From Ensifer sp. IC3342 (GTDB taxonomy: Bacteria; Pseudomonadota; Alphaproteobacteria; Rhizobiales; Rhizobiaceae), in NCBI RefSeq assembly GCF_020193655.1, contig NZ_JADYVE010000001.1:1054001-1118000 (forward strand): a stretch of 64,000 bases of DNA, in the 5' to 3' direction. Below the pieces are notes generated by a model that was not told the origin of the DNA, ran no database searches, and was given only the letters and a program-made list of their open reading frames with translations. Both the position numbers and the translations under genes were made by a program. The stretch's first letter is position 1; every line of letters starts with the position of its first letter. Shown piece after piece: positions 26,641 to 35,704 of the stretch.

Positions 26641-27036
26641 ATGTCTTCAGAACCGGCAAAGAAATCCGCGGCCTCGACGCCGAGCGTCTTCGACCCGACA
26701 TGCTCCTCCCGTTACGCACTGGAGCTTGTCGCCAGCAGATGGGCGATGCTGATCATCTCCGCTCTCGATCAGGGGCCGATGCGCAACGCCGCGCTCATGC
26801 GCAAGCTCGGCGACGTATCGCAGAAGATGCTGACGCAGACGCTCAAAGAACTGGAGCGCAACGGACTGGTGATCCGCGACGACAAGCAGACGGTGCCGCC
26901 CCATGTCGAATATCGCCTGAGCTCGGTGGGGCGGTCGCTGAGCGAGACGCTTGTGGTCCTCGACCGTTGGGCCGAAACCCATTTCGGCGAACTCGATGCA
27001 GCCCGCGAGCGTTACGACGCCGAGCACGGCGGCTGA
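26641..27036 (+). CDS. HxlR-family transcriptional regulator
   Basis: The 131-residue winged-helix protein has SRYALELVASRWAMLIISAL, the recognition region GDVSQKMLTQTLKELERNGL and the wing VPPHVEYRLSSVG, all characteristic of HxlR/DUF24 proteins. One Cys (FDPTCSSRYALE) occupies the N-terminal position that is redox-active in some members. Divergent to the SMR transporter, which it probably represses. The ATG at 26641 is preferred; the frame upstream to 26626 has no suitable site and lies in the operator region. Confidence 0.9.
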   Translation: MSSEPAKKSAASTPSVFDPTCSSRYALELVASRWAMLIISALDQGPMRNAALMRKLGDVSQKMLTQTLKELERNGLVIRDDKQTVPPHVEYRLSSVGRSLSETLVVLDRWAETHFGELDAARERYDAEHGG

Positions 27037-27072
27037 ACCACACGGACCGGTTCAGCGCCTTCCGCCTGTCGA

Positions 27073-27990
27073 TCAAGCTCCGTCGATCTGCGATTGCGCC
27101 ATGACCTTCACTGCCCAGTCTGCAAAGACGCGCAGACGGCTGCTCAAGTGCCGGTTCGGCGGGTAGACCAGATAGATCGGCATCGAATCGACCTGCCAGT
27201 CGGGCAATACCGGGACCATGGTGCCGGCGCGAAGATCGTCGCGAACCATGAAGAACGGCGCCTGGATGACACCCATTCCCGCCCGCGCGGCGGCGATATA
27301 GGTCGTTGATTCGTTTGCGGCGACGGTATAGCGGCTATTGACCTCGATCTCCTCGTTTCCCCGCCGGAAATGGAAGGGCATCTGCTGCCCTGACTTCGGC
27401 ATGAAGTAGCCGACGGCATAACAATTCTTCTCGAGGTCCGATGGGTGTTGCGGCACCGGGTGCCGCTCGAGAAAGTCCCGCGAGGCACAGGTGATGAATT
27501 TCATCTCGGTGATGCGCCGGGCGATCAGCGACTGGTCCGTCAAAGTGCCACCGCGGATGGCGCAATCGACGTTCTCGGCAAGGTAGTCGATCGTGCGGTC
27601 CGAGACGCCAAGATCGATCTGTATATCTGGGTATTTCTTATGAAATTCCGGCAAGGCCGGAATGATGATCAGGTTGGCAAAGGCGCTTGCCGTTTCGACG
27701 CGCAACCTGCCCTTCGGCAGGCTCTGGGCACTCGACAGGCTGCCGTCCAGTTCGTCGAGATCGGAAACGAGGCGTGCGGCGCGTTCGTAATAGAGTGCGC
27801 CGTCCGGCGTCACCAGAACGCGCCGCGTCGTGCGATTGAGCAGTTTGGTACTCAGGTGCGCCTCCAGCCCCTGGATGAGGTTGGTCACCGTTGCCTTCGG
27901 CATGTTGAGCGATGCGGAAGCCCGGGTGAAATTGCCGGTCTCCACAACACGAAGAAAGGCGCGCATGGCCGTGAGCTGGTCCATTTTCAA
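27073..27990 (-). CDS. LysR-family transcriptional regulator
   Basis: The 305-residue protein has an N-terminal helix-turn-helix ([20 protein letters not shown], then [18 protein letters not shown]) and a C-terminal periplasmic-binding-protein-like effector domain. This subgroup (with [12 protein letters not shown] and [15 protein letters not shown]) is typical of regulators of efflux or redox genes in proteobacteria. It is divergent from the pseudo-esterase/RND operon and probably controls it, as MexT controls the MexEF pump. Effector unknown. An internal ATG at codon 3 is an equally good start. Confidence 0.92.
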   Translation of the reverse strand: MKMDQLTAMRAFLRVVETGNFTRASASLNMPKATVTNLIQGLEAHLSTKLLNRTTRRVLVTPDGALYYERAARLVSDLDELDGSLSSAQSLPKGRLRVETASAFANLIIIPALPEFHKKYPDIQIDLGVSDRTIDYLAENVDCAIRGGTLTDQSLIARRITEMKFITCASRDFLERHPVPQHPSDLEKNCYAVGYFMPKSGQQMPFHFRRGNEEIEVNSRYTVAANESTTYIAAARAGMGVIQAPFFMVRDDLRAGTMVPVLPDWQVDSMPIYLVYPPNRHLSSRLRVFADWAVKVMAQSQIDGA

Positions 27991-27994
27991 TAAC

Positions 27995-28016
27995 CGAATT
28001 GTTCGAAGTATCGAAT
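27995..28016. promoter_or_regulatory. Candidate LysR site: CGAAT direct repeats
   Basis: Three near-identical pentamers, CGAAT (27995), CGAAG (28004) and CGAAT (28012), lie at 9- and 8-bp intervals immediately upstream of the lysR start and 90-110 bp upstream of the pump operon. The middle copy is part of a TTCGAA palindrome. They fit a regulator footprint on one helix face. Position-based inference. Confidence 0.35.
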
Positions 28017-28105
28017 AGTGTAATCAGAACCCGCCGACTATTCCAGACGAAAGACAATGTTATGCTGCAAACATCGCGGGCTGTCCCTCATCTAGGGATT
28101 GCCCT

Positions 28106-28951
28106 ATGGCTGAGACAAGAGAGATGAACGCGCTTTTTACCGAAGAGACGATGCAGACGGCCCACGGGGCGTGCCGCGCGCGCGTCTACCGCGGCGCGTC
28201 GTTGCTCGTTCCGCCTCCGGTGGTGCTTCATTTTCACGGCGGGTCTTTCGTCGGGGAATCGGTCGCGGCAGGCGAGAAAGTTGCGAGCGCGCTTGCTGCC
28301 GCTGGGGCCGTGGTCATTTCGCCGGAATACCCTTCGGCATGCCTCAGCCCGTTCCCGGCGGCCCTTGAGGCCTCATATGCCATGCTGTCGTCCATGCGCA
28401 GCCGCTGTCCGCAGTTCGCGCACAAGAAGTCCATGTTGTTCGTTGCCGGTGAGGAAGCGGGCGGAAATCTCGCGGCCGGCCTGGCGCTGATGGCACGCGA
28501 CCAGTTCCTCCCGGATCTCAAAGGGCAGATTTTGCTGTCGCCCCTGCTTGATCCCTGCATGGCGACCGCATCGTTCCGGAAGTACTGCCCTCAGACTTCG
28601 GTGCAGTCGATCGCCGATGGCTGGCAACGCTACCTCGGGGAACGGAGCGGACTGACGCATCCGTATGCGGCGCCCGGCCATTGTACGCGACTGGGGGGGC
28701 TCGTTCCCGCCCTGGTCATCACCAGCGAGCAATGTCCGATGCGCGACGAAACAGAAGCCTATGCAGAGCGGCTTCGCAGGGCCGGCGTCCCGGTAAAAAT
28801 GCACGTCCTTCCCGGGGGCGCGTCCTGGCTGCCTGCCAACACCTCGTCGCAGGAATACTGGCCTGCGCAGGAACAAACAATTTCCGGTATTTTCTCCCGC
28901 TTCTTCCAGGAAGCGGGGGCAAAGCCAAAATCGCAGATGAAGACGAACTAG
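28106..28951 (+). CDS. HSL-type alpha/beta-hydrolase family protein lacking catalytic residues
   Basis: The 281-residue protein keeps the hormone-sensitive-lipase fold signature HFHGG (42-46, oxyanion motif) and typical segments PPVVLHFHGGSFVG and ALVITSEQCPMRDETEAYA. The nucleophile motif GxSAGG reads GEEAGG (115-120), so Ser is Glu117. The acid position DpLRDE reads CPMRDE, so Asp is Cys210. The usual His segment reads LPGGASW, with no His. All three triad residues are therefore absent and hydrolysis is unlikely. The stop is 28 nt before the membrane-fusion gene, so it is the first gene of the RND operon. Non-catalytic binding or sensing, as in the plant receptor GID1, which is an HSL-family protein, is a hypothesis. 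Confidence 0.8.
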   Translation: MAETREMNALFTEETMQTAHGACRARVYRGASLLVPPPVVLHFHGGSFVGESVAAGEKVASALAAAGAVVISPEYPSACLSPFPAALEASYAMLSSMRSRCPQFAHKKSMLFVAGEEAGGNLAAGLALMARDQFLPDLKGQILLSPLLDPCMATASFRKYCPQTSVQSIADGWQRYLGERSGLTHPYAAPGHCTRLGGLVPALVITSEQCPMRDETEAYAERLRRAGVPVKMHVLPGGASWLPANTSSQEYWPAQEQTISGIFSRFFQEAGAKPKSQMKTN

Positions 28952-28979
28952 GCCGGCTCCCAACCGGCAAGGAGAAAAT

Positions 28980-30182
28980 ATGACATCGACCGTTACCCGC
29001 CGGGTCCTTTGGGGCGCCGGCCTGAGTATCCTATTGTCCATCGCCGGCGGAACCGCTGTTTTCCTCGGCGTGCCCTATCGGTTCACGGCTGACGCCGCGA
29101 CCGACGCGGCCGCGCCGCCGCCCGCCGTCCCTGTTTCGGTTGCGAAGGCGGAATCGCGCCGGATTACGACTTGGGAGAATTTCTCCGGAAGACTCGAAGC
29201 GATCGAGCGCGTCGAGGTGCGTCCCCGTGTCGGCGGCGCCGTTCTCGAAGCGCATTTCCGCGAAGGCGCGCTCGTTGAGAAGGGTGATCTCCTTGTCACC
29301 ATCGATCCCGAACCCTACGCCGCCGCCGTCGAGCGCGCAGAAGCACAGGTTGCGGCGGCCGAAGCGCGCGTCGCGCTTGCGAAAACCGAGCTCGAACGCG
29401 GCCGCAAGCTGGTCACCACCAGCGCGATCCCGCAAAGCGGAGTCGATCAGCGCCTGAGCGTCTACGACGAAGCGCAGGCAAACGTCCGCTCCGCGAAGGC
29501 GGCGCTGCGTTCGGCCCGGCTGGACCTTCAATATACCGAGGTCCGCGCACCGATCTCGGGCCGGGTTGGCAGGCTCGAAGTGACGGCCGGCAACCTGGTG
29601 GCCGCCGGCTCCGCCTCGCCGGTCCTGACGACGCTCGTCTCGATCGATCCGATCTATGCGAGTTTCAACGTCAATGAGGAGGTGGTCGCCGCGGCTTTGG
29701 CGAAACTTTCCGCCTCCGCCGGCAGTAACGCAATCGAGCGCATTCCCGTCGAGATCGGCACCGCCGCCGACGCAGGCACGCCGATCACCGGCCATATCCA
29801 GCTCATCAACAACGAGGTCGACGCGACGACCGGCACGATCCGCGTACGGGCCGCGCTCAACAACGCCGACGGCCGGCTGATCCCCGGTCAGTTCGTCCGC
29901 ATCCGCATCGGCGATCCGGCTCCAACCGAGAAGCTTGTCATCAGCGATCGCGCGATCGGCTCGGACCAGGACAAGAAATTCGTGCTGGTCGTCGGCGCCG
30001 ACAACAAGGTCGAATACCGCCAGGTAACCCTCGGTCCAACGGCCGATGGCCTGCGGATCGTTGAAGCGGGGCTGAAGCCGGGCGAGAGTATCGTCGTCAA
30101 TGGACTGCAGCGCGTCCGACCCGGCGTCCTGGTTGCCCCGCAGCCGGCCGAAGAGGCCACGGCCTCGATCGCCAAGCGATAG
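28980..30182 (+). CDS. RND efflux periplasmic adaptor (membrane fusion) subunit
   Basis: The 400-residue protein has an N-terminal anchor (about 8-30) without a lipobox, a lipoyl/barrel-sandwich domain (VEVRPRVGGAVLEAHFREGA), an alpha-hairpin coiled coil (about 115-165) and beta-barrel and membrane-proximal domains (GQFVRIRIGDPAPTEKLVIS). It links the RND pump to an outer-membrane channel. AAGGAG precedes the start. The gene is 28 nt downstream of the pseudo-esterase and 131 bp upstream of the pump. It resembles MexE/BepF-type adaptors. Confidence 0.94.
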   Translation: MTSTVTRRVLWGAGLSILLSIAGGTAVFLGVPYRFTADAATDAAAPPPAVPVSVAKAESRRITTWENFSGRLEAIERVEVRPRVGGAVLEAHFREGALVEKGDLLVTIDPEPYAAAVERAEAQVAAAEARVALAKTELERGRKLVTTSAIPQSGVDQRLSVYDEAQANVRSAKAALRSARLDLQYTEVRAPISGRVGRLEVTAGNLVAAGSASPVLTTLVSIDPIYASFNVNEEVVAAALAKLSASAGSNAIERIPVEIGTAADAGTPITGHIQLINNEVDATTGTIRVRAALNNADGRLIPGQFVRIRIGDPAPTEKLVISDRAIGSDQDKKFVLVVGADNKVEYRQVTLGPTADGLRIVEAGLKPGESIVVNGLQRVRPGVLVAPQPAEEATASIAKR

Positions 30183-30313
30183 TCGAACGCGCCGCCTCGC
30201 CTTCCTCGAGGGGACGCAAGGCGGCGCCGAGCGAACACCTAACTGCATGCTTCCACGCTCGCGGCGAACGTTTTCGCCGCGGATGCCTGGTTTTTGTCCC
30301 AAGGGGGATCGTT

Positions 30314-33300
30314 ATGAATTTCTCACGGTTTTTCGTCGACCGCCCGGTCTTCGCGGGCGTTCTTTCAGTGCTCATATTCGTTGCGGGCCTGATCGGCATG
30401 ACCGGCCTGCCGATCTCGGAATATCCGGAAGTCGTGCCGCCGCAAATAGTTGTGCGCGCCCAGTACCCCGGCGCCAACCCTTCGGTGATTGCCGAGACTG
30501 TTGCGACTCCGCTTGAAGAACAGATCAACGGTGTCGAGGGCATGCTCTACATGCAGAGCCAGGCGACGGCCGACGGCCTGATGACGCTGACCGTCACCTT
30601 CGAACTCGGCACCGATCCGGACCAGGCCCAGCAGCTCGTACAGAACCGCGTCTCGCAGGCGGAACCCCGCCTGCCGGAAGAGGTGCGCCGTCTCGGCGTC
30701 ACGACGGTGAAAAGCTCGCCCGACCTGACGCTCGTCGTGCACCTGATTTCGCCGAACGGCCAATACGACATCAACTACCTGCGCAACTATGGCGTCTTGA
30801 ACGTCAAGGACCGGCTGGCCCGCGTCGAGGGCGTCGGCCAGGTGCAGATCTTCGGTGGCGGCGACTATTCGATGCGTGTCTGGATCGACCCCGAAAAGGC
30901 CGCCGAGCGCGGGCTTGCGGCGAGCGACATCGCCAATGCCATTCGCGGACAAAACGTCCAGGCGGCCGCCGGCGTCATCGGCGCGTCGCCCTCGGTTGCA
31001 GGGCTCGACCTGCAACTCTCTGTCAACGCCCAGGGGCGGCTGAGAACCCCGGAAGACTTTGCCGACATCGTCGTCAAGTCCGGCGCGGATGGCGAGATCA
31101 CCCGTCTTGGCGACGTCGCGCGCGTCGAAATGGGCGCCGCCGACTACTCACTGCGCTCGCTCCTCGACAACAAGGCGGCGGTCGGCATGGGCGTCTTCCA
31201 GGCACCCGGCTCTAACGCGATCGAGATCTCCGAGAACGTCCACAAGGCGATGGCCGAGTTGAAGCAGACCATGCCGGAGGGCGTCGATTACGAGATCGTC
31301 TACGACACGACGCAGTTCGTTAGAGCCTCGATCGAGTCGGTTGTTCATACGCTGCTCGAAGCGATTGCACTGGTTGTGCTCGTCGTCATCGTCTTCCTGC
31401 AGACCTGGCGCGCCTCGATCATCCCGCTCGTTGCCGTGCCCGTCTCGATCGTCGGCACCTTCGCAGTGATGTATGTCTTCGGCTTTTCGATCAATGCGCT
31501 CAGCCTCTTCGGCCTGGTGCTGGCGATCGGCATCGTCGTCGATGACGCGATCGTCGTCGTCGAGAACGTCGAGCGCAACATCGCGCAAGGGCTCTCGCCC
31601 GTGCAGGCGACCTATCGCGCCATGTCGGAAGTTTCCGGCCCGATCATCGCGATCGCGCTGGTGCTGGTCGCGGTCTTCGTACCGCTCGCCTTCATCACCG
31701 GCCTGACGGGACAGTTCTACCGCCAGTTCGCGCTGACGATCGCGATCTCGACGGTGATCTCCGCCTTCAATTCGCTGACGCTTTCTCCGGCGCTCGCCGC
31801 CCTTCTCTTGAAGGCTCACCATGCGCCGAAGGACCTCCTGACACGCGTGATGGACCGGCTGTTCGGCTGGTTCTTCCGCGGCTTCAACCGTTTCTTCGGG
31901 AAGAGCTCGGAAGCCTACGGCCGCGGTGTCGGTGGCATCCTCTCGCGCAAGTCGCTGATCATGGGCGTCTACGTGGTCCTGATCGGCGTTACCTTCACCC
32001 TGTTCCGGGCCGTTCCCGGCGGTTTCGTACCGGCTCAGGACAAGCAGTATCTGATCGGCTTTGCGCAGCTGCCGGATGCGGCGACGCTCGACCGCTCGGA
32101 AGACGTCATCCGGCGCATGAGCGAGATCGCGCTCAAGCATCCGGGCGTCGAACATGCCATCGCCTTCCCAGGCCTGTCGATCAACGGCTTCACCAACTCG
32201 TCGAACTCCGGCATCGTCTTCGTGTCGCTGAAGCCGTTCGAGGAGCGCACGACGCCGGAGCTCTCTGGCGGGGCGATCGCCATGCAGCTGAACCAGGAGT
32301 TCGGCGCGATCCAGGATGCGTTCATCGCCATGTTCCCGCCGCCGCCCGTCCAGGGCCTCGGCACGACCGGCGGCTTCAAGCTGCAGATCGAAGACAGGAA
32401 CGGACTCGGGTACCGGGCGCTTGACGATGCGGCCAAGGCATTCCTGGCGAAAGCGATGGCGACGCCGGAACTCGCCGGGCTCTATTCGAGCTACCAGATC
32501 AATGTGCCACAGCTCTATGCTGACCTCGACCGCGTCAAGGCGCGCCAGCTCGGCGTTGCGGTGACCGACGTGTTCGAAACGCTGCAGATCTATCTGGGCT
32601 CGCTCTATGTCAACGACTTCAACGCCTTCGGCCGCACCTACAGCGTGCGCGTGCAGGCCGATGCAAGCTACCGCAGCCATGCCGACGACATCGGCCGGCT
32701 GAAGGTCCGCTCGCAGTCGGGAGAGATGATTCCGCTCTCGGCGCTGTTGAAGGTCGAGCAGACCGTCGGCGCGGAACGGGCGATCCGGTACAACGGCTTC
32801 CTGTCCGCCGACATCAACGGCGGTCCGGCACCCGGCTACTCGTCCGGCCAGGCGCAGGCCGCCATCGAAAAGATCGCCGCCGAGACGCTGCCGCCCGGCA
32901 TCAGCTTCGAGTGGACGGACCTGACCTATCAGCAGATCCTCGCCGGCAACTCGGGCATCCTGGTGTTCCCGCTGGCGCTGCTGCTCGTCTATCTCGTGTT
33001 GGCAGCCCAGTATGAAAGCCTGATGCTGCCAATCGCGATCGTGCTGATCGTGCCAATGGGTATCATGGCCGCGCTTACAGGCGTCTGGCTGACCGGCGGG
33101 GACAACAACGTCTTCACCCAGATCGGCTTGATCGTGCTCGTCGGCCTGTCAGCCAAGAACGCGATCCTGATCGTCGAGTTCGCCCGCGAGCTCGAACTTT
33201 CCGGCAGCAGCGCGGTCGCTGCCGCGGTCGAGGCGAGCCGGCTGCGCCTGAGGCCGATCCTGATGACTTCGATGGCCTTCATCATGGGCGTTGTGCCGCT

Positions 33301-33499
33301 CGTCACCTCCACCGGTGCCGGTGCAGAAATGCGCTCAGCCATGGGCGTCGCCGTCTTTGCCGGCATGATCGGCGTTACCGCCTTCGGCATCTTCATGACG
33401 CCGGTCTTCTACGTGCTGATCCGCAAGCTCGCCGGCGAGCGGCCGCTGAAGCACTCGGGAGCACACATCGAAGCGCCTCACCTCGCCCCCGGCGAGTGA
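30314..33499 (+). CDS. RND family (HAE1) multidrug efflux pump, inner-membrane subunit
   Basis: The 1061-residue protein has the AcrB/MexF layout: an N-terminal MNFSRFFVDRPVFAGVLSV, two large periplasmic loops, and twelve membrane helices. TM4 carries the two proton-relay aspartates in GIVVDDAIVVVENVERN. The C-terminal repeat includes LIVLVGLSAKNAILIVEFAREL. It exports hydrophobic compounds using the proton gradient. Homology is closest, by eye, to MexF/BepG-type transporters. No outer-membrane factor gene follows in this window, so the pump must recruit one encoded elsewhere. The divergent LysR regulator is the likely controller. Confidence 0.96.
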   Translation: MNFSRFFVDRPVFAGVLSVLIFVAGLIGMTGLPISEYPEVVPPQIVVRAQYPGANPSVIAETVATPLEEQINGVEGMLYMQSQATADGLMTLTVTFELGTDPDQAQQLVQNRVSQAEPRLPEEVRRLGVTTVKSSPDLTLVVHLISPNGQYDINYLRNYGVLNVKDRLARVEGVGQVQIFGGGDYSMRVWIDPEKAAERGLAASDIANAIRGQNVQAAAGVIGASPSVAGLDLQLSVNAQGRLRTPEDFADIVVKSGADGEITRLGDVARVEMGAADYSLRSLLDNKAAVGMGVFQAPGSNAIEISENVHKAMAELKQTMPEGVDYEIVYDTTQFVRASIESVVHTLLEAIALVVLVVIVFLQTWRASIIPLVAVPVSIVGTFAVMYVFGFSINALSLFGLVLAIGIVVDDAIVVVENVERNIAQGLSPVQATYRAMSEVSGPIIAIALVLVAVFVPLAFITGLTGQFYRQFALTIAISTVISAFNSLTLSPALAALLLKAHHAPKDLLTRVMDRLFGWFFRGFNRFFGKSSEAYGRGVGGILSRKSLIMGVYVVLIGVTFTLFRAVPGGFVPAQDKQYLIGFAQLPDAATLDRSEDVIRRMSEIALKHPGVEHAIAFPGLSINGFTNSSNSGIVFVSLKPFEERTTPELSGGAIAMQLNQEFGAIQDAFIAMFPPPPVQGLGTTGGFKLQIEDRNGLGYRALDDAAKAFLAKAMATPELAGLYSSYQINVPQLYADLDRVKARQLGVAVTDVFETLQIYLGSLYVNDFNAFGRTYSVRVQADASYRSHADDIGRLKVRSQSGEMIPLSALLKVEQTVGAERAIRYNGFLSADINGGPAPGYSSGQAQAAIEKIAAETLPPGISFEWTDLTYQQILAGNSGILVFPLALLLVYLVLAAQYESLMLPIAIVLIVPMGIMAALTGVWLTGGDNNVFTQIGLIVLVGLSAKNAILIVEFARELELSGSSAVAAAVEASRLRLRPILMTSMAFIMGVVPLVTSTGAGAEMRSAMGVAVFAGMIGVTAFGIFMTPVFYVLIRKLAGERPLKHSGAHIEAPHLAPGE

Positions 33500-33528
33500 A
33501 CGGGATCCCCTGCCCGATGGCGCCTCAA

Positions 33529-33558
33529 GCGGGCCGGACGAGAAATCGTCCGGCCCGC
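33529..33558 (+). terminator. Hairpin after the RND gene
   Basis: A perfect 13-bp stem GCGGGCCGGACGA/TCGTCCGGCCCGC (33529-33541 with 33546-33558) is closed by a GAAA tetraloop. There is no strong T run after it (TCACGTTAGATTATT), so it may terminate poorly or mainly protect the 3' end. Confidence 0.6.
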
Positions 33559-33582
33559 TCACGTTAGATTATTTCTTGTTCC

Positions 33583-33661
33583 AACAGGGAAATGATCTAG
33601 CCCTTTGAAACAGCGCAATTCCGGACGGAAAACCGCTACACATTTTTCCTGGAGTTGCGCT
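33583..33661. repeat. GGAAAACCG-core intergenic repeat
   Basis: AGGGAAATGATCTAGCCCTTTGAA is followed by GCAATTCCGGACGGAAAACCG, then CTACACATTTTTCCTGGAGTTGC. The GGAAAACCG(C/T)T-ACACxTTTTCC core also occurs at 43145-43215 and, in variant form, at 35641-35672 and 52035-52065. Confidence 0.65.
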
Positions 33662-33793
33662 TCTGCATGTTTCCTTGAATCGTAGCGCGGGGCTGTAGCG
33701 CCGCCATCGCGCGTGACAGCCGGCACTCGATCGGATAAACCAGCAACCTCCGACCTCACAGGCCTGCGTGCCCCGCAGATGGCATTCCGATAG

Positions 33794-34987
33794 ATGACGT
33801 CCACCGATCCGATTACCAATCTTGCCACCCTTATTCGCTGCCCCTCCGTCACCCCCGCCGAAGGCGGCGCGCTTAGCGCTCTCGAAGAGCTGCTGAAGCC
33901 GCTCGGCTTTACCGTCGAACGCGTGGTGGCGAAGGACACCGGGACTCCGGACATCGAAAACCTCTACGCGCGCCTTGGAAGCGATGGCCCGCACTTGATG
34001 TTCGCCGGGCATACCGACGTTGTGCCGGTCGGCGACGAAGCCGCCTGGACCCACCCGCCCTTCTCCGCAACGATTGCCGGCGGCGAAATGTATGGCCGCG
34101 GCGCCGTCGACATGAAGGGCGGCATCGCCTGCTTCGTGGCTGCGGTCGCGCGCCACATCGAGAAGTATGGAGCGCCGAAAGGTTCGATCTCGTTTCTGAT
34201 CACCGGCGACGAGGAAGGCCCGGCCATCAACGGCACGGTGAAGCTTCTTCAGTGGGCGGCGGCGAAAGGCGAACGCTGGGATGCCTGTCTCGTCGGCGAG
34301 CCTACCAATCCCGATGCACTCGGCGACATGATCAAGATCGGCCGGCGCGGCTCGCTCTCCGGCCGGATCACCGTTCACGGCGTCCAGGGGCATGCGGCCT
34401 ATCCGCATCTCGCCGACAATCCGGTGCGCGGCATCCTGCAGCTCACCGAGGCCCTGATGGACCCGCCCTTCGATAGCGGTACCGAGAGTTTCCAGCCATC
34501 GAACCTCGAGGTCACGACCATCGATGTCGGCAATCCGGCCGTCAACGTCATTCCGGCGAAGGCGAGCGCCAGCTTCAACATCCGCTTCAACGACACCTGG
34601 ACCGCCGAAAGCCTCATGGCGGAGATCATCGCGCGGCTTGATCGTGCCGCCGCGAGCGACAAGCTCAGGCCCGACCGCGCGCCGGTCAGCTACGACATCG
34701 TCTGGAACGAGCGTCCGAGCCACGTGTTTCTCACGCGCAACAACGCCCTCATCGATTCGCTCTCCGGTGCTGTCGAGGCTGTCGTCGGACGCCAGCCGAA
34801 GCTCTCGACCACCGGCGGCACCTCGGATGCGCGCTTCATCAAGGACTATTGCCCCGTCGTCGAATTCGGCCTCGTTGGGCAGACGATGCATATGGTCGAC
34901 GAGCGCGTTGCAGTCGCCGATCTCGAGACCCTGACCGGAATCTACGAGACCTTCATAGCCCGCTGGTTCGGTCATGCCGCTGCTTGA
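33794..34987 (+). CDS. dapE: Succinyl-diaminopimelate desuccinylase
   Basis: DapE is the zinc-dependent M20 peptidase-family enzyme that removes succinate from N-succinyl-LL-DAP in lysine and cell-wall precursor synthesis. The 397-residue protein has metal-ligand motifs [23 protein letters not shown] and [11 protein letters not shown] with the catalytic Glu, and a dimerisation insert with [18 protein letters not shown]-like sequence. It is followed with a 14-nt overlap by a small membrane protein gene. Confidence 0.97.
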   Translation: MTSTDPITNLATLIRCPSVTPAEGGALSALEELLKPLGFTVERVVAKDTGTPDIENLYARLGSDGPHLMFAGHTDVVPVGDEAAWTHPPFSATIAGGEMYGRGAVDMKGGIACFVAAVARHIEKYGAPKGSISFLITGDEEGPAINGTVKLLQWAAAKGERWDACLVGEPTNPDALGDMIKIGRRGSLSGRITVHGVQGHAAYPHLADNPVRGILQLTEALMDPPFDSGTESFQPSNLEVTTIDVGNPAVNVIPAKASASFNIRFNDTWTAESLMAEIIARLDRAAASDKLRPDRAPVSYDIVWNERPSHVFLTRNNALIDSLSGAVEAVVGRQPKLSTTGGTSDARFIKDYCPVVEFGLVGQTMHMVDERVAVADLETLTGIYETFIARWFGHAAA

Positions 34988-35570
34988 GGAGGTCCTCACC
35001 TACGTCAAGGGACTATGGTTGCTCATACAGGGCAACCGCGAGGGCTTTCGCTGGCTGGACATCAGCGAAAGCGGCCTGTGGCGCTCGTTCGCGGCAATAC
35101 TCTGGTCTCTTCCGGCGATCGCCGTGACCTGGGCATCCTGGCGGCTCTACTACCTTGCGGCCATGCCGGCCGGCACGACGATCGGCTTCGGCTTCATCGT
35201 GAAGCTGCTTGTCGTCGATCTCGCCAGCTGGCTGCTGCCGATCATCCTGATCGTCATCCTGTCCCGGCCGTTGGGTTTTGCGATTTTCGTGGTGCCGGTG
35301 ATCGTTACCACCAATTGGCTCTCGGTGCCGCTCTCCTACGCCATGGCACTGCCTGCCGCGATCCGTCTGCTGATCCCGGGCAGTCAGGGGCTGACCAGCC
35401 TGATCTGGCTCTTGCTGCTGGTCGTCAGCGTCGGCTTGCTCTTCCGGCTTCTGCGCACGGTCACCGGCAATCAGACGTTGCTGGCAACCGCGCTGACTGC
35501 ACTCTTCCTCCTGCCGTCGATGATAATCGGCGAGTTTCTGCAGCGTTTCTTTGGTCTTGTTCCAGGCTAA
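34974..35570 (+). CDS. Membrane protein coupled to dapE
   Basis: The 198-residue protein has an N-terminal amphipathic stretch ([19 protein letters not shown]) and about four to five membrane helices. It overlaps the 3' end of dapE by 14 nt, implying translational coupling. The start [13 protein letters not shown] is supported by AGGA-type context inside dapE. I do not recognise a named family; similar proteins are found next to dapE in other Rhizobiales as far as I recall. Function unknown. Confidence 0.82.
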   Translation: MPLLEEVLTYVKGLWLLIQGNREGFRWLDISESGLWRSFAAILWSLPAIAVTWASWRLYYLAAMPAGTTIGFGFIVKLLVVDLASWLLPIILIVILSRPLGFAIFVVPVIVTTNWLSVPLSYAMALPAAIRLLIPGSQGLTSLIWLLLLVVSVGLLFRLLRTVTGNQTLLATALTALFLLPSMIIGEFLQRFFGLVPG

Positions 35571-35672
35571 AGCGCGCCGCGTTCAATCGGACTCATGCGA
35601 CGCGCTTTAGGTCCTTGTTTTTATGCATGTCGTTGTCCCAAAACCGCTGCACACTTTTGGGCGACATGCATT
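35569..35672. repeat. Composite palindromic repeat downstream of the dapE unit
   Basis: AAAGCGCGCCGCG...CGACGCGCTTTAG forms one palindrome, followed by ATGCATGTCGTTGTCCCAAA and CCGCTGCACACTTTTGGGCGACATGCAT, which closes a second. It lies between converging transcription units (dapE unit and truA). Confidence 0.65.
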
Positions 35673-35704
35673 AGCCACGCATTTCAGGCTCGCCTCGGCG
35701 ACGG

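Noticed and set aside
31148-32680. 510-codon minus-strand frame inside the RND pump
   Set aside because: Reverse complement of pump codons; composition is Arg/Asp/Glu-rich without any domain, and no ribosome site is visible.
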